Source: a virus
IMG/VR virus record: IMGVR_UViG_3300032579_000531
Coordinates: 1 to 64,000 of that record
Length of the DNA: 64,000 bases
Direction: 5' to 3' (one strand)
A program made the position numbers and the translations under genes. This document shows positions 1 through 8,304 of this stretch, one piece after another. A model generated the notes under the pieces. It saw nothing but the letters and a program-made list of their open reading frames with translations. It did not search any database and was not told the origin of the DNA. Within the stretch, counting starts at the first letter, position 1. Every line of letters begins with the position of its first letter.

Positions 1-2267
1 ACACTAACTGCATATCCTGCTGTTTGACTAGTTACCAAGCTATCACCTTTGGTAACAGGACCAGTAACTTGACATGGAATACGTCCACGCAAGGCCAACG
101 GTAATCCTTCTGCTTCACGATTCATTAAGTATGCTGGGTTAGTAGATATAGCACCTGCAACACGTGCGTCGGCAAATGTTGTAGTGGTTGTAATTTCCTT
201 GTCACCGCCAAATACAACAACGGTACCTGGTTGGTATTCAACATCGCCGACATAGTTTTCTGCCAAGTCGGCGTATAGTGCTGTAGTTGCTGTGGCAAAA
301 ATTGTATTAAACGCTGCACCGGCAGAACCAATATTACCTGTACCAGTTGTGCCACTGTGTACAATACTTGGAACTGTTAATCCAGATAGTGTTACTGTTC
401 CTAAATTACCATTGTAGCCAGGCAAGTAAGCGGCTACGTTGGAATTTGTATATGAACTAGCAACAATAGAAGCATTAGCGGCTGTAATGTTGGCACGTAA
501 TCCAGAGATCTCTGTTTCTTGCGTTGACGCATTGGCTGTCCATGCTGTAGTAACTGCATCAACATATGATTTCATTCCAGTGTTGGCTGTAACAATAGCG
601 GCATTGGCAGCAACAACGTTGGCAATCATTGCGGTGTTTAGAGTATTTACATAACTAACCACTGCGGCGTTAGCCGTAACGATAGCGGCGTTGGCACCGG
701 TAATTTGGTTACTTAAGGTAACTTCGTTAGCATTATTGGTCTGTATACTAGTATATAATACTGCGGTATTAGCTTGCCATGCATTGTTTACACTAACAAT
801 AGCGGCGTTGGCGGCAGTTACGTTGGCATTTGTGGCTGTTAATTGTGGAGTAGTTGCAACTCCAGACAATGCAATACCATTACCATTGAAATATGCAGCA
901 GTTACGTTACCGGTTGCAGTTTCAATCGATCCACTTATATTACCAATGAACCAAGGAGCAGTAATGTTACCGGACGTGGCTAAACTAGTTAAGTTATTGA
1001 TACTTGCACCAGACATGTTTAACTGACTAGTAACTGTTACTGTACCTGCACCAACTGATGTTGCACTTATTCCGTTTGTGTTGATAGATCCAGAACTACT
1101 AATTGTAGTGTTACCACTGCCTATGCTTAAACTACTAATATTGTTTTGTGCTCCATAAATCTGTCCAGTAAAACCAAACGCATTTACGTTACCACCAATA
1201 CCAACTCCGCCGTAGTAAACAACAGCGCCAGTTGTGGTACTGGTACTTGGAGTAACAGAAGTGTAAACAATGTTGCCTGTGATGGCTGCACCGGCAGTAT
1301 ACAGGGTACCAAATCCGGTTGATCCAGTTGTAAGAACTTGTCCGCCGTATGCAAAAATATTTCCGGTGACAGATAAATTACCAAGTACACTACCTGTAAC
1401 AGAAGCGTTACCGATGGTTGCAGTTGTTGATACAATGTTACCGTAATGAGTTGCAGCATACACGTTGCCAGCAACACCAACACCACCTGCAACAATTAAT
1501 GCACCAGTTGATGTACTTGTTGATACAGTTGTATTACTTAAGAATTGGCTACCAAATTGGGTATTACCATACACACCACCATAGTTAATACTGTTACCAG
1601 TAGTTGCATTAAATGGAGTTTGGTAATAGATAAAATTATCTGTTGCGGCTTGGAAACCAAAGTATGCGAAATTGTTTGCACCAGCTTGGTTATATTGGCC
1701 CAAGATACCAACGTCTTTAGGAACACCAACAACAACGTTTGGCTGTAACTCTAAGATACTTGCACTTGATTGTAAAGAAACAGTATTGACCTGAACCAAA
1801 CCTTGTGTGTATAAATTACGGAAGAAGTTACTTGGGCTACCCAAGTCGTAGGTTAAGTTTGCTGTGGGAATAATAGCTGCACCAACACTGACATTGCCGT
1901 TGAACTGGCTAGTTCCGGAGATAGTAATATTGCCTACGTAGGTATTACCACTGTGGATACTGGTGCCTAAACTGTAAAATCCATTATTGGCAGTTACATT
2001 TCCGCCGGTGATATTTCCGCTAAAACTTGCAGTGGTGCCTGTTGCATTTGCAACAAACAAATTACTAGTTGTGACGTAGTTTGTGTTTAGTTGTTGTTGA
2101 ACGTTTGCATTTAACCAGTCTTGAATTGGCTGTGCCAATTGTTGTGACACATTAGCAAAACTTTCGTTAACTTTAATAAATGCATCACGAATATCATCGC
2201 CTGTACCGTCGTTAGGTCGAGTACCATCGTTAATACTTATAATTTGGTTAGGGTTCCAAAATGCCAT
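1..2267 (-). CDS. Phage tail-fibre-like structural protein (C-terminus beyond window)
   Basis: An open frame of at least 755 codons runs off the left edge. It begins MAFWNPNQIISINDGTRPND and is dominated by low-complexity T/G/N/V/A-rich repeats (many NITANAAI, GNVTAxx and GNISG-like units), typical of beta-rich trimeric phage tail fibres. Near the left edge the texture changes to a more globular stretch (YADLAENYVGDVEYQPGTVV), as in the C-terminal head regions of T4-like structural proteins. The ATG has an AGGA ribosome site and a GATAAATA late-promoter motif 24 nt upstream, fitting late virion expression. Receptor specificity cannot be told. Tail fibre is inferred from repeat style rather than a named domain. 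Confidence 0.8.
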   Translation of the reverse strand, partial: MAFWNPNQIISINDGTRPNDGTGDDIRDAFIKVNESFANVSQQLAQPIQDWLNANVQQQLNTNYVTTSNLFVANATGTTASFSGNITGGNVTANNGFYSLGTSIHSGNTYVGNITISGTSQFNGNVSVGAAIIPTANLTYDLGSPSNFFRNLYTQGLVQVNTVSLQSSASILELQPNVVVGVPKDVGILGQYNQAGANNFAYFGFQAATDNFIYYQTPFNATTGNSINYGGVYGNTQFGSQFLSNTTVSTSTSTGALIVAGGVGVAGNVYAATHYGNIVSTTATIGNASVTGSVLGNLSVTGNIFAYGGQVLTTGSTGFGTLYTAGAAITGNIVYTSVTPSTSTTTGAVVYYGGVGIGGNVNAFGFTGQIYGAQNNISSLSIGSGNTTISSSGSINTNGISATSVGAGTVTVTSQLNMSGASINNLTSLATSGNITAPWFIGNISGSIETATGNVTAAYFNGNGIALSGVATTPQLTATNANVTAANAAIVSVNNAWQANTAVLYTSIQTNNANEVTLSNQITGANAAIVTANAAVVSYVNTLNTAMIANVVAANAAIVTANTGMKSYVDAVTTAWTANASTQETEISGLRANITAANASIVASSYTNSNVAAYLPGYNGNLGTVTLSGLTVPSIVHSGTTGTGNIGSAGAAFNTIFATATTALYADLAENYVGDVEYQPGTVVVFGGDKEITTTTTFADARVAGAISTNPAYLMNREAEGLPLALRGRIPCQVTGPVTKGDSLVTSQTAGYAVS

Positions 2268-2290
2268 AGCTCATTAATCCTTATATACGT

Positions 2291-2298
2291 TATTTATC
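2291..2298 (-). promoter_or_regulatory. T4-type late promoter motif for the tail-fibre gene
   Basis: Minus-strand GATAAATA about 24 nt before the ATG at 2267. It sits in the loop of a 10-bp inverted repeat (CTTATATGCG / CGTATATAAG, one G-T pair). Confidence 0.6.
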
Positions 2299-2343
2299 GC
2301 ATATAAGGCAAAGCCAGTTTTGGTTTGGAATTAAGTAGGAGTA

Positions 2344-2670
2344 TTACTCAGGGCTAAAGCTAGATCCGCAACCACAGGATGTTACAGCATTGGGATTTTT
2401 GATGCTAAAACTACTGCCCATGTCAGATTCGACATAATCTATAACAGCACCTTGTAGGTAATTACTGCTCATAGAATCTACGTAGACAGTTACACCATCA
2501 ACTTCGATATCCCAATCATCCTCGGCTTGAGTATCGTCTAGGGTAAATCCATAGCTCATGCCTGAACAACCGCCGCCTTGTACAAATACTCGTAACTTAA
2601 GGTCAGGATTGTTTTCTTCTGCCAGGATATCTTTAATTTTTACTACTGCTGAGTCTGTTATTGTTATCAT
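2344..2670 (-). CDS. erpA: A-type iron-sulfur cluster carrier (ErpA/IscA family)
   Basis: A 108-residue protein of full family length. The three cluster-binding cysteines of A-type carriers are present: C35 in [10 protein letters not shown], then C99 and C101 in SCGCGSSF. The family delivers [2Fe-2S]/[4Fe-4S] clusters to apoproteins. ErpA fits slightly better than IscA by eye, but the subtypes cannot be separated without a tree. Its ATG overlaps the stop of the upstream superoxide dismutase gene by 4 nt, so the two are probably translationally coupled. Related A-type proteins are known from some marine T4-like phages. A role in maturing host or phage Fe-S enzymes (the radical SAM protein at 38-39 kb is a candidate client) is inference. 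Confidence 0.93.
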   Translation of the reverse strand: MITITDSAVVKIKDILAEENNPDLKLRVFVQGGGCSGMSYGFTLDDTQAEDDWDIEVDGVTVYVDSMSSNYLQGAVIDYVESDMGSSFSIKNPNAVTSCGCGSSFSPE

Positions 2671-3212
2671 AATCTGCGGTTAACAGCGGCCCAATCAATG
2701 ATGCGCCAAATGTTATCTAAATACTTGTCTTTTTTACTACCGTAATCATTTTGAAAAGCGTGTTCCCACATATCAACTAGTAGTGCTATGTCAGTACGTT
2801 TTGCATGATTGTGTATTGTTTTAATTTGCCCGGATTTGCTTAGATAGCACCAACCCGACCCTTGAATCTTCATTGCTTCCGCTTTGAAGTTCTTTTTAAA
2901 GTCTACAAAGTTAGTATGGTGGCGATTGATAATATCTAAAATCTGTCCATGCGGTTTACTTACGCCAGGATGTTTAAATTGACTAAAGAATATACTGTGC
3001 AAATAAGCACCAGCTTCATTGAAATTGCGATCACCTTCGTGTTTATTAAAGCGATCAACATATCCTTTATACAACTTACCATAGTGCAAATCAATAAGCG
3101 CAGAACTCATTACAGGAGCCAATGCTGTACGAGCATAAGGCAGTTTAATCTGCTCTAGGTTGCCTTTTTCTTTTGCTTCTAGGAGGTCTATTGTTTTGCG
3201 TATATCGTTCAT
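2667..3212 (-). CDS. Fe/Mn-type superoxide dismutase
   Basis: A 181-residue protein matching the two-domain Fe/Mn SOD layout: [22 protein letters not shown] aligns with the classical LPYALDALEPxIS..HxGK region, and [12 protein letters not shown] with DVWEHAYYLDY. All four metal ligands are visible: H43, H72, D147 and H151. The GSGWCYL motif (GSGWxWL in the family) is kept. The N-terminus is about 20 residues longer than in bacterial SodB. It would convert superoxide to oxygen and peroxide in the cytoplasm (no signal peptide). It is followed by the Fe-S carrier with a 4-nt overlap, a sensible pairing because superoxide damages Fe-S clusters. An AATAAATA motif ends 5 nt before the ATG and there is no Shine-Dalgarno, suggesting a leaderless late transcript. 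Confidence 0.93.
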   Translation of the reverse strand: MNDIRKTIDLLEAKEKGNLEQIKLPYARTALAPVMSSALIDLHYGKLYKGYVDRFNKHEGDRNFNEAGAYLHSIFFSQFKHPGVSKPHGQILDIINRHHTNFVDFKKNFKAEAMKIQGSGWCYLSKSGQIKTIHNHAKRTDIALLVDMWEHAFQNDYGSKKDKYLDNIWRIIDWAAVNRRL

Positions 3213-3216
3213 ACTA

Positions 3217-3435
3217 CTATTTATTACGATATACCACTCTACCGCGATTCATATCGTAAGGGCTCATTTCAACATCAACTGAGTCGCCTAGTAATATGCG
3301 TATATTATTTTGTCTTAATCTACCGCCGATTGTGGCAGTAATTTTATGTCCATTTTCTAGAATTATTCGAAACATAGCGTTTGGCAAACATTCTTCGACG
3401 ATACCCGACATTTCAATTGTATCTTCTTTTGCTAT
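3217..3435 (-). CDS. infA: Translation initiation factor IF-1, apparent AUA start
   Basis: The region from the ATG at 3411 encodes a 64-residue OB-fold protein clearly matching IF-1 ([41 protein letters not shown]). Reading 8 codons further upstream gives (I)[10 protein letters not shown], matching the conserved IF-1 N-terminus MAKEDxIEMQG residue for residue, but the start position is ATA instead of ATG. An AAGGGGA ribosome site lies 7 nt before that ATA, an in-frame TAA lies 4 codons upstream of it, and the internal ATG has no ribosome site. The full product is then 72 residues, the usual bacterial length. It would act in the 30S A site during initiation. A sequencing error turning ATG into ATA is the main alternative. 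Confidence 0.93.
   Translation of the reverse strand: MAKEDTIEMSGIVEECLPNAMFRIILENGHKITATIGGRLRQNNIRILLGDSVDVEMSPYDMNRGRVVYRNK
3218..3225 (-). promoter_or_regulatory. Late promoter motif 5 nt before the SOD start
   Basis: Minus-strand AATAAATA followed by GTAGT and the ATG at 3212. It overlaps the stop region of infA. The spacing would place the transcription start at or next to the AUG. Confidence 0.55.
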
Positions 3436-3461
3436 TTTAATTCCCCTTTATATATGTATAT

Positions 3462-3469
3462 TATTTATC
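3462..3469 (-). promoter_or_regulatory. Late promoter motif upstream of infA
   Basis: Minus-strand GATAAATA about 26 nt before the ATA start and 12 nt before the AAGGGGA ribosome site. It lies in the last codons of the upstream gene. Confidence 0.5.
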
Positions 3470-3863
3470 GCCGCATGGTACTGATATCAACTGCTTCTTC
3501 GTTGCTAAACACAGGAATACCATTTGATTTGTGTAAGGTAGAAATACCAAGTACCTTGGTACCGGTGTATTCTTGGTTGGGCGCAGTTGTGCAAGCAACC
3601 CATCCAGTATCTCGACTGGCAATGTGCGGAGTTTCGCGACCGGGTGGAGTTCGCGGAGCACCCATAGACCAGTCAGTTTTGCGTTTGGGTGCAGGCTTGT
3701 TATTACTAAATCTAGGTTTCATTCGATCAAACTCTTTTAGCTTGAGTTCCCAGTCAGTCTTGCGCTGTTCGGCCTTATGTTTAGCTTCAGCGGATTCCCA
3801 CTTTTTGGGACCTTTCTTTTTACCGGTGGTACTGAGCCACGGGCCTTCTAGATGCATTGTCAT
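3465..3863 (-). CDS. Conserved phage protein of unknown function
   Basis: A 132-residue, very basic and hydrophilic protein. It starts MTMHLEGPWLSTTGKKKGPK, a style of N-terminus I associate with T4-like phage proteins, and is rich in K/R/W in the first 70 residues with no membrane segment. A + strand open frame covers the same bases, but the minus frame has the phage-like N-terminus and the promoter. The -10 element (TATAAT) ends 7 nt before the ATG, so the mRNA may be leaderless or start at the second ATG two codons later. Function unknown. Confidence 0.75.
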   Translation of the reverse strand: MTMHLEGPWLSTTGKKKGPKKWESAEAKHKAEQRKTDWELKLKEFDRMKPRFSNNKPAPKRKTDWSMGAPRTPPGRETPHIASRDTGWVACTTAPNQEYTGTKVLGISTLHKSNGIPVFSNEEAVDISTMRR

Positions 3864-3870
3864 AGTAAGT

Positions 3871-3899
3871 ATTATAGCTTATTTAGATTTATCGGTCGA
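3871..3899 (-). promoter_or_regulatory. Early sigma70-type promoter
   Basis: TCGACC, 17-nt spacer, TATAAT on the minus strand. The expected start point falls on the ATG at 3863. Confidence 0.65.
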
Positions 3900-4232
3900 C
3901 TGTGGAATCCAGTTGTGCTTGGCACACAGGATATGATTCAATGATTCAAAGTAAAAAATGTGATCGGGATAGCGTGATTTAAGTACAGTGATAATCTCTT
4001 CATCGGACTTGCCCTGCCCTAGAAACTTGTTGTTGTCCTGATCAAACCAGTAATAAACATCGTTATGCTTTTCTACTTTGACACGGTGTACAATCTCATC
4101 CAGGCGTTTAACCAGTTGGTCGTGTAGTAAATCCGCAGAGGATTTGTAATGATTTGTAATCCCGATAATGAGTTGCACAATAAAATACGTGCAAGCAAGC
4201 CAGAGTAATAATAGAGTGGTATCTTCGAACAT
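3879..4232 (-). CDS. Small membrane-anchored protein, unknown
   Basis: A 117-residue protein with one hydrophobic segment at residues about 6-26 (LLLLWLACTYFIVQLIIGI), followed by a soluble domain with YYWFDQDNNKFLGQG and a CAKHNW near the end. Probably anchored in the inner membrane with a cytoplasmic tail. An AATAAATA motif ends 5 nt before the ATG. It follows the next upstream membrane protein (4237) by 4 nt. No family recognised. Confidence 0.65.
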   Translation of the reverse strand: MFEDTTLLLLWLACTYFIVQLIIGITNHYKSSADLLHDQLVKRLDEIVHRVKVEKHNDVYYWFDQDNNKFLGQGKSDEEIITVLKSRYPDHIFYFESLNHILCAKHNWIPQSTDKSK

Positions 4233-4236
4233 AAAA

Positions 4237-4482
4237 TTATTTATTTTTTAAACTCTCTTTGATCTTGTCTTGGCTTTCTAAGATACCTGCTTGGATTTTA
4301 ATCATGTTGTATGTGGCAAACAGACAGAATCCAGCTAAAAGAGTTCCAATGACCTGAGTCGCAGTTGGTTGAATATACAGTAATACTTCAGCAGTTATCA
4401 TGCCAACGACAGCAGCAAATGCGAAATATCCCAAGGTTTGAGCGGTTGCTTTTACTACATACTTATTAATTTTCATATACAT
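4237..4482 (-). CDS. Small two-helix membrane protein, unknown
   Basis: An 81-residue protein with two hydrophobic helices (about residues 17-36 and 42-61) and a charged C-terminal tail ending KESLKNK. The start could be the ATG at 4482 or the next at 4476, which has better spacing to the AAAGGA site. First gene behind the promoter at 4524-4552. Holin-like by size, but nothing specific supports that. Confidence 0.6.
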   Translation of the reverse strand: MYMKINKYVVKATAQTLGYFAFAAVVGMITAEVLLYIQPTATQVIGTLLAGFCLFATYNMIKIQAGILESQDKIKESLKNK

Positions 4483-4522
4483 CCTTTTCCGAAGTTATTG
4501 TTAATTTTCTACTACAACTACA

Positions 4523-6019
4523 TTATATAGCATTATGGGAATTAATGGTCAACTTACGCACAAACCCATATACACTATAGGCTATAAACACACCAATGAT
4601 CACCAGCATTGTAGCACTAATCGGACTGGTCCAAAATGGGCTAAAATCTCCTCTTGATATTGTCATTTCTCTGCGGAAGTTTTCTTCCAACATAGGGCCC
4701 AGAATAAAGCCCAGCATTAAGGGTGCAGCCTCCATACCCAACTTCAGGAACGTATATCCGATTATACCAAAGACTACCGTGGTATATATATCTTCAATAT
4801 TGTTGTTGGTACTGTAGGTGCCGAGACAACAAAAGAATAAAATACACGGGAATAGTACTGCATACGGAATCTTGAATACTGTTAACCAAAGTCTAACCAT
4901 TGGTACATTCAAGATAAGCAAGAATACATTGCCAATCCACATACTTGCAATTAGTCCCCAAAATACGTCTGGGTGCCTGTCAATCATCTGCGGGCCCGGA
5001 GTAATACCTTTGATCATTAACGCACCTAGTATCAGAGCCATAACAGCATTTTCTGGGATACCTATTGACATCAGGGGAATAAAACTTGTACGAGCCGCGG
5101 CTTCATCAGCGGCCGCCTGTCCGGCTACTCCTTCAATGGCTCCGGTTCCTATTTCATCTCTATACTTGCTGAACTTTTTATCTATGGCATAAGCACCGTA
5201 TTGAGCAATAGTAGGACCGCCGCCAGGTAACAGGCCCAAGAAACTACCCACAATACTACCACGCAGGGCCGACGGAATAATACGTTTAAATTCGGCCCAA
5301 GTCGGCATTAATTTAATATTGCCAGTAAAAGGTGTACGCTCATCTCGTTTATCTAAGTTGCTGACAATTTCTGCAAGCCCAAAGCAACCAATGGCAATAC
5401 TAACTATTCCCACACCGTCCATCAAAAAAGGAAATCCCATTGTATAACGTGTAACACCACTATTGACGTCAGTACCAATCATGCCCAGCAGTACTCCGAT
5501 ACACACCATGCCCAGACCATTGACCAAACTACCAGTGGTAATTAAACTGACGCAGACAAATCCTAGCAACATTAACATTACATATTCTGTAGGACCAAAC
5601 AGGAATGCCACATCGCCTAGCATAGGAGCAAACGCCACAACAATAACAGCCGACACAGTTCCACCAATAAAACTACTGACACCTGCTGTAAACAGGGCAA
5701 GACCGGTGCGTCCTTGTAGGTGCATTTGATATCCGTCAATGCAGGCAACAATACTACTGGCATGCGGAATCTTCATGGTAATAGCACTTACACTATCTCC
5801 GTATTGTGCGCCATAGTAAATACCTGCCAACATAATAATAGCACCGGTTGTTGGCATTGCATAAGTCAATGGTAACAATAAACTAATGGTAGCAATCGGG
5901 CCCAGGCCGGGTAATAATCCGATCAAGGTTCCCACAAAGCACCCAATGGCGCAGTACATTAAATTTTGTACAGTAAATGCTGTGTCAAATCCCGATGCAA
6001 GGTGTGCAAGTATATCCAT
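4523..6019 (-). CDS. tctA: TctA, large membrane subunit of a tripartite tricarboxylate transporter
   Basis: A 498-residue, highly hydrophobic protein with about a dozen membrane segments and the TctA signature glycine-rich stretches: GTLIGLLPGLGPIATISLLL near the N-terminus, and the repeat-like SFLGLLPGGGPTIAQYGAYA in the second half, followed by EGVAGQAAADEAAARTSFIP. Length matches bacterial TctA (about 500). The family works with TctB and a periplasmic TctC receptor to import carboxylates such as citrate using an ion gradient. The start overlaps the tctB stop (TAATG). It is the last gene of the long early operon from 12256. Two TctC receptor genes lie 20 kb away (25.6-27.4 kb). A complete TTT transporter in a phage is unusual. 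Confidence 0.95.
   Translation of the reverse strand: MDILAHLASGFDTAFTVQNLMYCAIGCFVGTLIGLLPGLGPIATISLLLPLTYAMPTTGAIIMLAGIYYGAQYGDSVSAITMKIPHASSIVACIDGYQMHLQGRTGLALFTAGVSSFIGGTVSAVIVVAFAPMLGDVAFLFGPTEYVMLMLLGFVCVSLITTGSLVNGLGMVCIGVLLGMIGTDVNSGVTRYTMGFPFLMDGVGIVSIAIGCFGLAEIVSNLDKRDERTPFTGNIKLMPTWAEFKRIIPSALRGSIVGSFLGLLPGGGPTIAQYGAYAIDKKFSKYRDEIGTGAIEGVAGQAAADEAAARTSFIPLMSIGIPENAVMALILGALMIKGITPGPQMIDRHPDVFWGLIASMWIGNVFLLILNVPMVRLWLTVFKIPYAVLFPCILFFCCLGTYSTNNNIEDIYTTVVFGIIGYTFLKLGMEAAPLMLGFILGPMLEENFRREMTISRGDFSPFWTSPISATMLVIIGVFIAYSVYGFVRKLTINSHNAI
4524..4552 (-). promoter_or_regulatory. Early sigma70-type promoter inside the tctA 3' end
   Basis: TTGACC, 17-nt spacer, TATATA. The -35 and spacer encode the last residues of TctA (KLTINSHNAI). 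It drives the membrane-protein/infA/sod/erpA direction. Confidence 0.65.
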
Positions 6020-6435
6020 TATAGTGGTAAATTTAATCCAAGTAAATATTTGAATGCAAGTGTAATCAATACCAGCCCTATAGTAATTTTAATAACTCTT
6101 GCAATAGAGTAAGTTGATGCAGCAGTCGATGCAACTGAAGCAAGTATTACAATACCTAAGATCATGCCGCAGTATTCAGTAGCTACAGCAAACCCAAGTA
6201 GTGCCAGGGAAATAATAATAATGTTTCTAAATTTAAAATCAACCGGTACTGCATCTATCAAGCGACTTTTAATAATGATAATCAGTCCTAGTACAAGTAA
6301 GAATACACTGACTGCAATAGGAAACAGTCCTGCGCCCGGATCGGCAAAGTTGCCAACAGTATATCTAAATCCATTGAGGCCAAACACAATAGAAAACACA
6401 ATGAACAGTATACCAGTTAATAAGTTTTTATTCAT
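6019..6435 (-). CDS. tctB: TctB, small membrane subunit of tripartite tricarboxylate transporter
   Basis: A 138-residue protein with four predicted membrane helices (LLTGILFIVFSIVFGLNGF; LFPIAVSVFLLVLGLIIII; IIIISLALLGFAVATEY; ITIGLVLITLAFKYLLG) and the GNFADPGAGLFP motif typical of TctB. The start is placed at the second ATG (6435), which overlaps the upstream stop as ATGA; a start 4 codons earlier is possible. It ends TAATG into tctA, so both subunits are coupled. Confidence 0.92.
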   Translation of the reverse strand: MNKNLLTGILFIVFSIVFGLNGFRYTVGNFADPGAGLFPIAVSVFLLVLGLIIIIKSRLIDAVPVDFKFRNIIIISLALLGFAVATEYCGMILGIVILASVASTAASTYSIARVIKITIGLVLITLAFKYLLGLNLPL

Positions 6436-6677
6436 TGTTCTATCCACCCTTTAATTATTTCCATTGCTTTGACATTGTTGGTTTCATAGTATAATCTAAC
6501 ACTTTGTTGTTTACCTAAATCTCCATCATTGTTCCAGATCTTATCTACTTCGTTAAAGTAGTTTAGGAAGCCTTGTCCTAGTCTATAGTCTGGACTTTTA
6601 AGTAATTGCCAAGCATAGTGCTCCTCAAATTCCGCCCACCGTTCTTTGGAGATTCGGTATTGATTTGGATTTGTCAT
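6432..6677 (-). CDS. Small early protein, most divergent member of the cluster
   Basis: 81 residues, last of the 24 tiny genes before tctB. It has acidic and aromatic composition like its neighbours but ends IIKGWIEQ instead of the clear DAxxFxLKW tail. 4-nt overlaps on both sides. Function unknown. Confidence 0.7.
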   Translation of the reverse strand: MTNPNQYRISKERWAEFEEHYAWQLLKSPDYRLGQGFLNYFNEVDKIWNNDGDLGKQQSVRLYYETNNVKAMEIIKGWIEQ

Positions 6678-6895
6678 GAATACTTTAAGCAGAATAAACT
6701 TACTGCTGGATTTTCGGGATCATAAAATCGCATTTCGATTGCTTCGTGCTTGGATGTATAATTGCAGTCGTAGTCACGTCGTTCTATTAGTCCGTGTTCT
6801 TTAAGTTCTTCTTTAATACGTAGGGTTTTAACGGCCCACATTTCTGTGCCACGTTCGTGTCTATCGTGTGGTATTCTAATTATCTTCATATCCAT
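6674..6895 (-). CDS. Small early protein, LKW-tail family
   Basis: 73 residues ending PENPAVSLFCLKYS, a variant of the cluster's C-terminal tail D/E-x-x-DA-xx-F-x-L-K/R-W/Y/F. N-terminal part charged, no membrane segment. Overlaps the upstream gene by 10 nt. Confidence 0.78.
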   Translation of the reverse strand: MDMKIIRIPHDRHERGTEMWAVKTLRIKEELKEHGLIERRDYDCNYTSKHEAIEMRFYDPENPAVSLFCLKYS

Positions 6896-7134
6896 TTCAA
6901 CCTAAACATGATCGCATCTGCTTCATCCATGTAGTATAGCGTATTATTGTGATAAAAGCAATTGGGCAAAGTTTCTTCACACCATATTTTTATTTTAGTT
7001 TGCGTGTATACCCAATCTGCTGGACCATAAACTTTCTTATAGTCATAATATTTCAGTTCTATTAGAAACTCGGCATCTAAGGAATCGGCCATTTGTTGAG
7101 CTAAATCATTTGCGATTGCATCTTCTAAGTTCAT
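6886..7134 (-). CDS. Small early protein, LKW-tail family
   Basis: 82 residues ending MDEADAIMFRLKWI, one of the cleanest tails in the cluster. The mid-part LPNCFYHNNTLYYMDE is a likely beta-hairpin before the tail, seen in several relatives. Overlaps neighbours by 10 and 4 nt. Confidence 0.8.
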   Translation of the reverse strand: MNLEDAIANDLAQQMADSLDAEFLIELKYYDYKKVYGPADWVYTQTKIKIWCEETLPNCFYHNNTLYYMDEADAIMFRLKWI

Positions 7135-7349
7135 AGGTACTTTAATGTAAAAGAAGTTGCATCTGCAGGATTGTAAAATTCAAATTCTACACTGGGTAAT
7201 CGTAGTTCGTGGGTTTCCCAACTGTACCCTCCCTGTAAGAATCTATAACTAAAATCTGCGTGTTGACGCAAAGTTTGCCTGGGTTCTTGCACTATTTCTA
7301 TAGCACGGTTAGCATTAGTATTTTCTAGCACAATTATAGTCATAACCAT
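7131..7349 (-). CDS. Small early protein, LKW-tail family
   Basis: 72 residues ending FEFYNPADATSFTLKYL. Starts MVMTIIVLENT. Overlaps neighbours by 4 and 10 nt. Confidence 0.8.
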   Translation of the reverse strand: MVMTIIVLENTNANRAIEIVQEPRQTLRQHADFSYRFLQGGYSWETHELRLPSVEFEFYNPADATSFTLKYL

Positions 7350-7576
7350 TTCAACTTGAAGTGCGTAGCATCTGCAGGCTGTTCAAATCTAAAACAAAAT
7401 CCTTCAGTGCTGTTAAATCCGTGTAAGTGATATCGCCCGCCTTCGGCTGTTTCGATCCAGTTGAGTATTTCCCTAATAGGATACCTAGGACCATCAAATA
7501 CATCTCGCCATAGTATTATAACTTCTTCCCAACTAGTGTGCGGGCCATTAATATGCTCAAACGGTATTTGTATCAT
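7340..7576 (-). CDS. Small early protein, LKW-tail family
   Basis: 78 residues ending FRFEQPADATHFKLKWL. An aromatic-rich middle (TSWEEVIILWRDVFDG) resembles the upstream paralogues' W-rich helix. Overlaps neighbours by 10 and 4 nt. Confidence 0.8.
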   Translation of the reverse strand: MIQIPFEHINGPHTSWEEVIILWRDVFDGPRYPIREILNWIETAEGGRYHLHGFNSTEGFCFRFEQPADATHFKLKWL

Positions 7577-7818
7577 TTAAACTTCAAGGTAAAGGCTGTT
7601 GCATCCGGTTCGTCAATAAACCAAAATGCCGCTATATAATCGTGTTGGTAGCTTGCATCTGAAGTATCTAACAATTCTGACCACATTAAACTTAAATCAT
7701 TTTCCCTACACCATTTCTTCATTTTCCACATTACGGTTTTAGGGTCAGCAATTACGACTTGATGGCATCGATCAAGTACAGCTTGCGGAGGAGTTAGGTC
7801 AACATTGTTTACATACAT
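7573..7818 (-). CDS. Small early protein, LKW-tail family
   Basis: 81 residues ending FWFIDEPDATAFTLKFK. Contains a W-rich basic helix (MWKMKKWCREND). One-nt junction with the upstream gene. Confidence 0.8.
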   Translation of the reverse strand: MYVNNVDLTPPQAVLDRCHQVVIADPKTVMWKMKKWCRENDLSLMWSELLDTSDASYQHDYIAAFWFIDEPDATAFTLKFK

Positions 7819-8108
7819 TATGTGTATTTCAACTTATAAAATGTGTACTTGGCTTCGTCTATAATTTCAAATGTTTGCCCAATCATGTTATCAGGACGGT
7901 GTATACGAAATCCGTATGTTTCTTCTAACCATGTAGCGAATCCTTCTAATTCAAACTTCAGCCCTTCTGCTATACGTATATTATCGTATTCAGCCTTGGC
8001 TATCTGTAATGAACGCCAATGGTCATACTTCTCAGCTGAATCTGCTCTAGGGATTAAAGAATCTATCCGAGCTTCAAAATCTGAATATAAGTGATTGTTA
8101 TTTGCCAT
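7818..8108 (-). CDS. Small early protein, LKW-tail family
   Basis: 96 residues ending IDEAKYTFYKLKYT. The central part contains FELEGFATWLEETYGFRIHRP, a helix-strand layout shared with several paralogues. Overlaps the upstream gene by 11 nt. Confidence 0.8.
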   Translation of the reverse strand: MANNNHLYSDFEARIDSLIPRADSAEKYDHWRSLQIAKAEYDNIRIAEGLKFELEGFATWLEETYGFRIHRPDNMIGQTFEIIDEAKYTFYKLKYT

Positions 8109-8304
8109 CTACATTATCCAATACTGATTTAGCATACCAGCCCATGCGGCCTTCTGGGTCCATGCGTTGTATATCTTCCAGGCCTGTTCTCATGAGTTCG
8201 TTTTGTTCTTGTAGGGTGTATATACGATTGCGTAGGTTGCCAGCTTGCATCCATGACATAAGCATAGATACAAACTTACCGGCTATAGCTGACCAATCAA
8301 TCAA
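8098..8304 (-). CDS. Small early protein without the tail, unknown
   Basis: 68 residues with an amphipathic, possibly membrane-associated N-terminus (AIAGKFVSMLMSWMQAG) and a coiled-coil-like RIYTLQEQNELMRTGLEDIQ. It lacks the LKW tail. The only likely membrane-associated member of the block. Confidence 0.65.
   Translation of the reverse strand: MIDWSAIAGKFVSMLMSWMQAGNLRNRIYTLQEQNELMRTGLEDIQRMDPEGRMGWYAKSVLDNVDGK

Noticed and set aside
439-1026. Open frames on the plus strand rich in A/V/T
   Set aside because: They lie opposite the tail-fibre repeats and merely reflect the complement of its codon pattern; no ribosome site.
3454-3936. 160-codon plus-strand frame
   Set aside because: It overlaps two minus-strand genes that have promoters and phage-like N-termini.
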